This document shows, piece after piece, positions 7,737-11,022 of a stretch of 11,022 nucleotides of DNA. The stretch lies in contig JBAXYJ010000088.1 of the NCBI GenBank assembly GCA_041670885.1, positions 1-11,022 of the forward strand, written 5' to 3'. A program made the translations under genes and the position numbers. A model generated the notes under the pieces. The model did no database searches. It was not told where the DNA came from and saw only the letters and a program-made list of their open reading frames with translations. The stretch comes from JAJBWD01 sp041670885. GTDB lineage: Bacteria; Bacillota; Clostridia; Clostridiales; Clostridiaceae. How positions within the stretch are numbered: the stretch's first letter is position 1; each line of letters starts with the position of its first letter.

Positions 7737-8608
7737 TCTCTTACCCCTTTTCTTATTATAGTTTTTAATCCACCTTCTGACAATGCATCTAAAAGCAGCC
7801 CATGCTCCCTTTTCCCGTCTATCATAACCACATCTTTAACCCCTGATCTTACCACATCTCTGCAGCAGGTTACCTTTGGAATCATTCCTCCGCTTATAAT
7901 TCCTGAGGATATATAATTTTCTACTTCATCTTCGTATATTTCATTAATTATTGTTTTATCTTCAAAGGAGCTGTATACTCCTGGTACATCAGTTAAAAGA
8001 ATTAATTTATCTGCCTTGAGATGGGAGCTTATTGAAGCTGCTGCAAAATCTGCATTTACATTATAGGAATTTCCGTCTTCATCACAGGATACCGGAGATA
8101 TTACCGGAATGTACCCCATTTTTATAATATCTTCTATTACTTTAGTGTTTACAGATACAATTTCCCCAACAAAGCCTAAATCTATATACTCATCATCAAC
8201 TTTTGTAAGAGTTTTCTTTGCCTTTAAAAGCCCGGCATCCTTTCCGCTTATTCCCAGTGCACTTGCACCAATAAGTGAAAGAGCATTTGATATTTCCTTA
8301 TTAACCTGCCCTGATAAAACCAGCTCTACAATTTCCATGGTTTTTGAATCAGTTATCCTAAGTCCTCTGTTAAACTCTACCGGACATCCAATTTCTTTAA
8401 GCATGGCTGATATTCTCTTTCCGCCTCCGTGAACAATAACAGGATTAACTCCTGATTTTTTCAAAAATGCTATGTCTTGAAAAAAATATTTTTTTGCAGT
8501 CTCATCTTCCATAATACTTCCGCCATATTTTATTACAAAGGTTTTTCCTTTATATTTTTTTATATATGAGAGCAAATGAGTAAAATTTTCTTTAGTATTA
8601 TTTTTCAC
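7718..8608 (-). CDS. argB: Acetylglutamate kinase ArgB
   Basis: ArgB phosphorylates N-acetylglutamate with ATP, normally the arginine-inhibited step of the cyclic pathway. With the GTG start at 8608 the protein has 296 residues, the family norm. The frame stays open upstream to an ATG at 8647, but that ATG lies upstream of the predicted -10 and lacks a ribosome site, whereas AAGGATGTG sits six bases before the GTG. Motifs (numbered from the GTG): VIKYGGS at 25-31, VHGGGKRI at 59-66, ISGKDAGL at 120-127, NVNADFAA at 183-190, LLTDVPGVY at 204-212 and GGMIPKV at 240-246. The N-terminal helix before the first strand (about 6-20) resembles that of arginine-sensitive kinases. The C-terminal loop reads EGGLKTII, where sensitive enzymes usually have GxGT. 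It is the first gene of the minus-strand operon. Confidence 0.95.
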   Translation of the reverse strand: MKNNTKENFTHLLSYIKKYKGKTFVIKYGGSIMEDETAKKYFFQDIAFLKKSGVNPVIVHGGGKRISAMLKEIGCPVEFNRGLRITDSKTMEIVELVLSGQVNKEISNALSLIGASALGISGKDAGLLKAKKTLTKVDDEYIDLGFVGEIVSVNTKVIEDIIKMGYIPVISPVSCDEDGNSYNVNADFAAASISSHLKADKLILLTDVPGVYSSFEDKTIINEIYEDEVENYISSGIISGGMIPKVTCCRDVVRSGVKDVVMIDGKREHGLLLDALSEGGLKTIIRKGVRECQKVI

Positions 8609-8614
8609 TGTCAA

Positions 8615-8623
8615 CACATCCTT
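8615..8623 (-). promoter_or_regulatory. Ribosome binding site deciding the argB start
   Basis: On the minus strand the sequence AAGGATGTG matches AAGGAGGTG at eight of nine positions and lies six bases before the GTG at 8608. No comparable site precedes the ATG at 8647. This is the main reason, with the promoter position, for choosing the shorter ArgB. Confidence 0.8.
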
Positions 8624-8638
8624 AATAAAATTATTATA

Positions 8639-8667
8639 ATTATACATAATTAAGCATTAATATTCAA
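8639..8667 (-). promoter_or_regulatory. Predicted sigma-A type promoter for argBD-his operon
   Basis: Reading the minus strand, TTGAAT (8667-8662, four of six matches to TTGACA) is followed after exactly 17 bases by a perfect TATAAT (8644-8639). Transcription would start near 8632, giving a leader of about 24 bases before the GTG of argB. That leaves no room for a T-box, attenuator or riboswitch. The region is AT-rich, so chance TATAAT matches are common; the combination with the 17-base spacing makes this one credible. Confidence 0.7.
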
Positions 8668-8668
8668 T
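8651..8668. promoter_or_regulatory. Candidate ArgR/AhrC operator (ARG box) over the argB -35
   Basis: TAAGCATTAATATTCAAT fits the known ARG-box pattern wNTGAATwwwwATTCANw at eight of the ten fixed positions, and at every w position. It covers the -35 hexamer and part of the spacer of the argB promoter, where a bound arginine repressor would block polymerase. ArgR itself is not encoded here. The AT-rich background weakens the match, so the call rests on its place between arginine genes as well as on sequence. Confidence 0.55.
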
Positions 8669-8684
8669 AAATTTTTAAAAAAAT

Positions 8685-8702
8685 ATTGTATATTTATAAA
8701 AT
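8685..8702. promoter_or_regulatory. Possible second ARG-box-like site over the argC -35
   Basis: ATTGTATATTTATAAAAT matches the same ARG-box pattern at seven of ten fixed positions; the left half (TTGTAT) is better than the right. It covers the -35 of the plus-strand promoter. A further imperfect palindrome with the same left half, TGTATAA-TTTC-TTATAAT at 8707-8724, covers the -10; the two centres are 22 bases apart, close to the 21-base spacing usual for paired ARG boxes. This is weak evidence on its own in such AT-rich DNA. Confidence 0.4.
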
Positions 8703-8714
8703 TAATTGTATAAT
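8686..8714 (+). promoter_or_regulatory. Predicted sigma-A type promoter for argCJ
   Basis: TTGTAT at 8686-8691 (three of six matches) is followed by a 17-base spacer and a perfect TATAAT at 8709-8714. Transcription would begin near 8721, about 25 bases before the argC ATG. It stands back to back with the argB promoter, with only 18 bases between the two -35 hexamers. A second TATAAT at 8719-8724 has no acceptable -35 and is less likely. Confidence 0.65.
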
Positions 8715-8731
8715 TTCTTATAATTAATTTT
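8698..8731. repeat. AT-rich imperfect inverted repeat at the argC -10
   Basis: The arm AAAATTAATT (8698-8707) plus ATAA (8710-8713) is the reverse complement of TTATAATTAATTTT (8718-8731), apart from a two-base GT insertion; the loop is TTTC. The repeat spans the -10 hexamer and predicted start of argC transcription, so it could be a protein-binding palindrome rather than a terminator. It contains only A/T pairs, so a hairpin would be weak and chance occurrence is quite possible. Confidence 0.4.
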
Positions 8732-8745
8732 TCAGAGGTGGTTTT

Positions 8746-9783
8746 ATGATAAAAGTTGGCATTATTGGTTCCACTGGGTATGCCGGTCAACAGCTTCTCT
8801 GGCTGCTGTCTAATCATCCGGAAGCTGAAGTAGTGTTTCTGTCTTCTCATAGTTATTCAGATAAAATGTATAATAGTGTATACGAAAGTTATCTTGGAAT
8901 AAGAAGTGATGTATGTGTGGATAATAAATATGCAGGTGATTTGCTGCCTAAAATAGATGTTCTTTTTCTGGCAATGCCTGCAGGAGAATCTTTTGAAATA
9001 GTCAGAAAAGCTCTTTCACTTGGAGTCAAGGTAATAGATATAGGATCAGACTACAGGCTAGATAGTGCCGATGAATATGAAAGCTGGTACGGGAAAAAGC
9101 ATGAGTATAGTGAAATTTTATCTGAGGCAGTATATGGAATGCCGGAGCTAAACAGAGAAAAAATCATAAAAGCTTCAATCATTGCAAATCCGGGCTGCTT
9201 TCCTACAGCTGCCATACTGGGCTTAGCACCGCTGGTTAAAAACGGAATAATAAATACTTCATCAATAATTGTTGATGCAAAATCAGGAGTATCCGGAGCC
9301 GGAAGGTCTGCATCAATAGGAAATATATTTACAGAGGTAAATGAAAATTTTAAAGCATATAAAGTAGGAAATCACAGACATACCCCGGAAATAGAGCAGG
9401 AGCTTTCTAAGCTGGCTGGTTTCAGCTTTAATTTAACCTTCACTCCTCATCTTGTTCCAATGAACAGAGGAATATTATCTACTATGTATGCAAGTCTTCA
9501 AAATCAGGTAAGTGAAGATGATATATTTGAAGTTTATAGAGAATTCTATAAGGGTGAACAATTTATCAGAATAAAAAAAGATATGCCGGAAACCAGATGG
9601 GTTAAAGGCTCAAACTTCTGCGATATATCCTTTAAAATTGATAAAAGGACTAACAGAATTATAGTAATATCTGCTATAGATAATTTAATTAAGGGTGCTG
9701 CAGGAACAGCAGTTCATAATATGAATTTAATGTTTGGTTTTGATGAAAAAACCGGAATTGACAAAATACCAATATTCCCATAA
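8746..9783 (+). CDS. argC: N-acetyl-gamma-glutamyl-phosphate reductase ArgC
   Basis: ArgC reduces N-acetylglutamyl phosphate with NADPH to N-acetylglutamate semialdehyde, acting between ArgB and ArgD. The 345-residue length is usual for the bacterial type 1 enzyme. The N-terminal VGIIGSTGYAGQQLL (4-18) is the nucleotide-binding loop, LAMPAGES (75-82) follows, and ANPGCFPTAA carries the catalytic Cys151. GVSGAGRS lies around 185-192, HRHTPEIEQEL supplies the conserved histidine region, and PHLVPMNRGIL is the family signature of the C-terminal domain. The ATG has AGAGGTGG four bases upstream. It is the first gene of the plus-strand unit, divergent from argB, with argJ 16 bases after its stop. 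No frame damage is seen. Confidence 0.97.
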   Translation: MIKVGIIGSTGYAGQQLLWLLSNHPEAEVVFLSSHSYSDKMYNSVYESYLGIRSDVCVDNKYAGDLLPKIDVLFLAMPAGESFEIVRKALSLGVKVIDIGSDYRLDSADEYESWYGKKHEYSEILSEAVYGMPELNREKIIKASIIANPGCFPTAAILGLAPLVKNGIINTSSIIVDAKSGVSGAGRSASIGNIFTEVNENFKAYKVGNHRHTPEIEQELSKLAGFSFNLTFTPHLVPMNRGILSTMYASLQNQVSEDDIFEVYREFYKGEQFIRIKKDMPETRWVKGSNFCDISFKIDKRTNRIIVISAIDNLIKGAAGTAVHNMNLMFGFDEKTGIDKIPIFP

Positions 9784-9799
9784 CGAAAGGATGTTAATA

Positions 9800-11017
9800 A
9801 TGAAAATATTAGAAGGCAAAATATTTACAGATATTAAAGGCTATAAAGCCTGCGGAATATCTGCAGGGCTTAAGAAAAGCAAAAAGAAGGATTTTTGTAT
9901 CATGATCAGCGAGGTTCCCGCAGTATCTGCTGCTACCTTTACTACAAATAAAGTAAAAGCTGCTCCGGTACTTTTAAATATGGAGCATATTAAAAATAGT
10001 AATACTCAGGCTATTGTTGTAAACAGTGGAAATGCTAATGCCTGTACAGGAGAAACCGGGCTTAAAAATGCTTATAAAATGGCAGAGCTAACCGCATCTT
10101 CGCTTAATCTTGTTTCCCAGGAGGTTCTTGTAGGCTCAACAGGAGTAATAGGAGTTCCCCTTCCTATGGATAAAATAACATATGGTATAATAGAATCCTG
10201 CAAGAATCTTTCATATAATGGCGGTTTTGATGCTGCTAAAGCTATAATGACTACAGATACTTTTCAAAAAACAGTAATGGTGGAGACTGAAATAAACGGA
10301 AAAAATATTCTAATCGGAGGAATTGCCAAAGGCTCCGGAATGATTCATCCAAATATGGCTACCATGTTCAGTTTTATATTTACAGATGCCAAAATATCAA
10401 AGGAGATGCTTCAAAAAGCTTTAAGTGAAAGCGTTGACTTATCATATAATATGGTTTCAGTAGATGGCGATACAAGTACAAATGATATGGTAATTGCTCT
10501 GGCAAATGGTATGGCAGATAATGATGAGATAAATAAAGATGGGCAGGCCTTCCATTCATTTAAAGAGGCCCTTCACTTAGCTAATACTACTCTTTCCAAG
10601 TACATAGCAAAAGACGGGGAAGGTGCTACCAAGCTTCTGGAGGTTAACCTTAAAGGAGCCAGAACTGAAAAGGATGCTAAGCTTTGTGCTAAATCAATTA
10701 TCACCTCCAGCCTTGTTAAATCAGCTTTCTTTGGCAGTGATGCCAACTGGGGAAGAATAATGTGTGCTCTTGGCTATTCAAAAGGAGATTTTGATCCTGA
10801 TAAAGTAGATGTTACCTTCATAAATAAAATCGGTGAACTTCAGCTGGTTAAAAACGGCTGCGGTGCTGATTTTGATGAAGCCTTAGCTAAAGAAATACTT
10901 GACCAGGACACAATAAATATATATATAGATTTAAAGGACGGAGAATACAGTGCAAAAGCCTGGGGCTGCGACCTGACCTATGATTATGTAAAAATTAATG
11001 GAATGTACCGAACGTAA
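9800..11017 (+). CDS. argJ: Glutamate N-acetyltransferase / ornithine acetyltransferase ArgJ
   Basis: ArgJ transfers the acetyl group of N-acetylornithine to glutamate, and in bifunctional forms also makes N-acetylglutamate from acetyl-CoA. The proenzyme cuts itself into two chains before a threonine nucleophile; here KGSGMIHPNMATMF places the cut between Ala187 and Thr188. SGNANACTG at 76-84, STGVIG at 113-118 and the ending MYRT are family marks. Of three possible ATGs, the one at 9800 is chosen: it has AAAGG ending nine bases upstream and gives 405 residues. The ATG at 9791 abuts that site, and the one at 9734 lies inside argC. No separate argA is visible, so a bifunctional enzyme is plausible but not shown by sequence alone. 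Only five bases follow the stop in the window, so a terminator cannot be judged. Confidence 0.96.
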   Translation: MKILEGKIFTDIKGYKACGISAGLKKSKKKDFCIMISEVPAVSAATFTTNKVKAAPVLLNMEHIKNSNTQAIVVNSGNANACTGETGLKNAYKMAELTASSLNLVSQEVLVGSTGVIGVPLPMDKITYGIIESCKNLSYNGGFDAAKAIMTTDTFQKTVMVETEINGKNILIGGIAKGSGMIHPNMATMFSFIFTDAKISKEMLQKALSESVDLSYNMVSVDGDTSTNDMVIALANGMADNDEINKDGQAFHSFKEALHLANTTLSKYIAKDGEGATKLLEVNLKGARTEKDAKLCAKSIITSSLVKSAFFGSDANWGRIMCALGYSKGDFDPDKVDVTFINKIGELQLVKNGCGADFDEALAKEILDQDTINIYIDLKDGEYSAKAWGCDLTYDYVKINGMYRT

Positions 11018-11022
11018 AAAAA

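Noticed and set aside
8109..8432. Plus-strand open frame opposite argB (107 codons)
   Set aside because: It lies wholly inside argB on the other strand and reads as a shadow; there is no recognisable domain.
8698..8731. The AT-rich inverted repeat as a terminator
   Set aside because: It has no G-C pairs in its stem and lies at a promoter between divergent genes, so it is not a rho-independent terminator.
8650..8850. A 66-codon minus-strand frame covering the control region and the argC start
   Set aside because: It overlaps the divergent promoters and the argC N-terminus and has no family resemblance; there is no reason to think it is translated.
9734..9799. Upstream ATGs extending argJ (9734 and 9791)
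   Set aside because: The first lies inside argC without a ribosome site and adds residues foreign to ArgJ; the second abuts the AAAGG site. ATG 9800 fits both spacing and family length.

Overview
The window is an amino-acid biosynthesis region of an AT-rich Gram-positive bacterium. It most likely comes from a Clostridium-like Firmicute. Support for this is the low GC (roughly one third by eye), the heavy use of AGA and ATA codons, strong AAGGAGG-type ribosome binding sites, frequent TTG starts, and a short HisG paired with HisZ. Every gene belongs to a well-known family, and there is no mobile element, CRISPR array, rRNA or tRNA gene.

Layout: a 137-base divergent control region at 8609-8745 splits the window. 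To its left, on the minus strand, lies one tightly packed operon of at least ten genes: argB, argD, hisZ, hisG, hisD, hisC, hisB, hisH, hisA and hisF. HisF is cut off by the window start. Neighbouring genes overlap by 4-19 bases or are separated by at most 9 bases, so no gap inside the operon could hold a promoter, T-box leader or terminator of normal size. To the right, on the plus strand, lie argC and argJ, 16 bases apart. The window ends 5 bases after the argJ stop.

How the genes work together: ArgJ makes N-acetylglutamate, ArgB phosphorylates it, ArgC reduces it to the semialdehyde, ArgD transaminates that to N-acetylornithine, and ArgJ recycles the acetyl group onto glutamate while releasing ornithine. 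The four genes thus give a complete cyclic route from glutamate to ornithine; the later steps to arginine are not in view. HisG/HisZ commit PRPP and ATP to histidine synthesis. HisA, HisH/HisF, HisB, HisC and HisD follow in the pathway. The cyclohydrolase and pyrophosphohydrolase (hisI/hisE), and the histidinol-phosphate phosphatase, are not in the window; hisI/hisE may lie beyond hisF.

The most interesting point is regulatory. The histidine genes appear to be transcribed behind argBD from an arginine-type promoter that carries ArgR-box-like sequences, with no histidine T-box visible. The divergent region holds two back-to-back promoters, each with 17-base spacing and a perfect TATAAT. The argB promoter position also shows that the longest argB reading frame starts too far upstream; the real start is a GTG at 8608. 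I found no previously undescribed system here.
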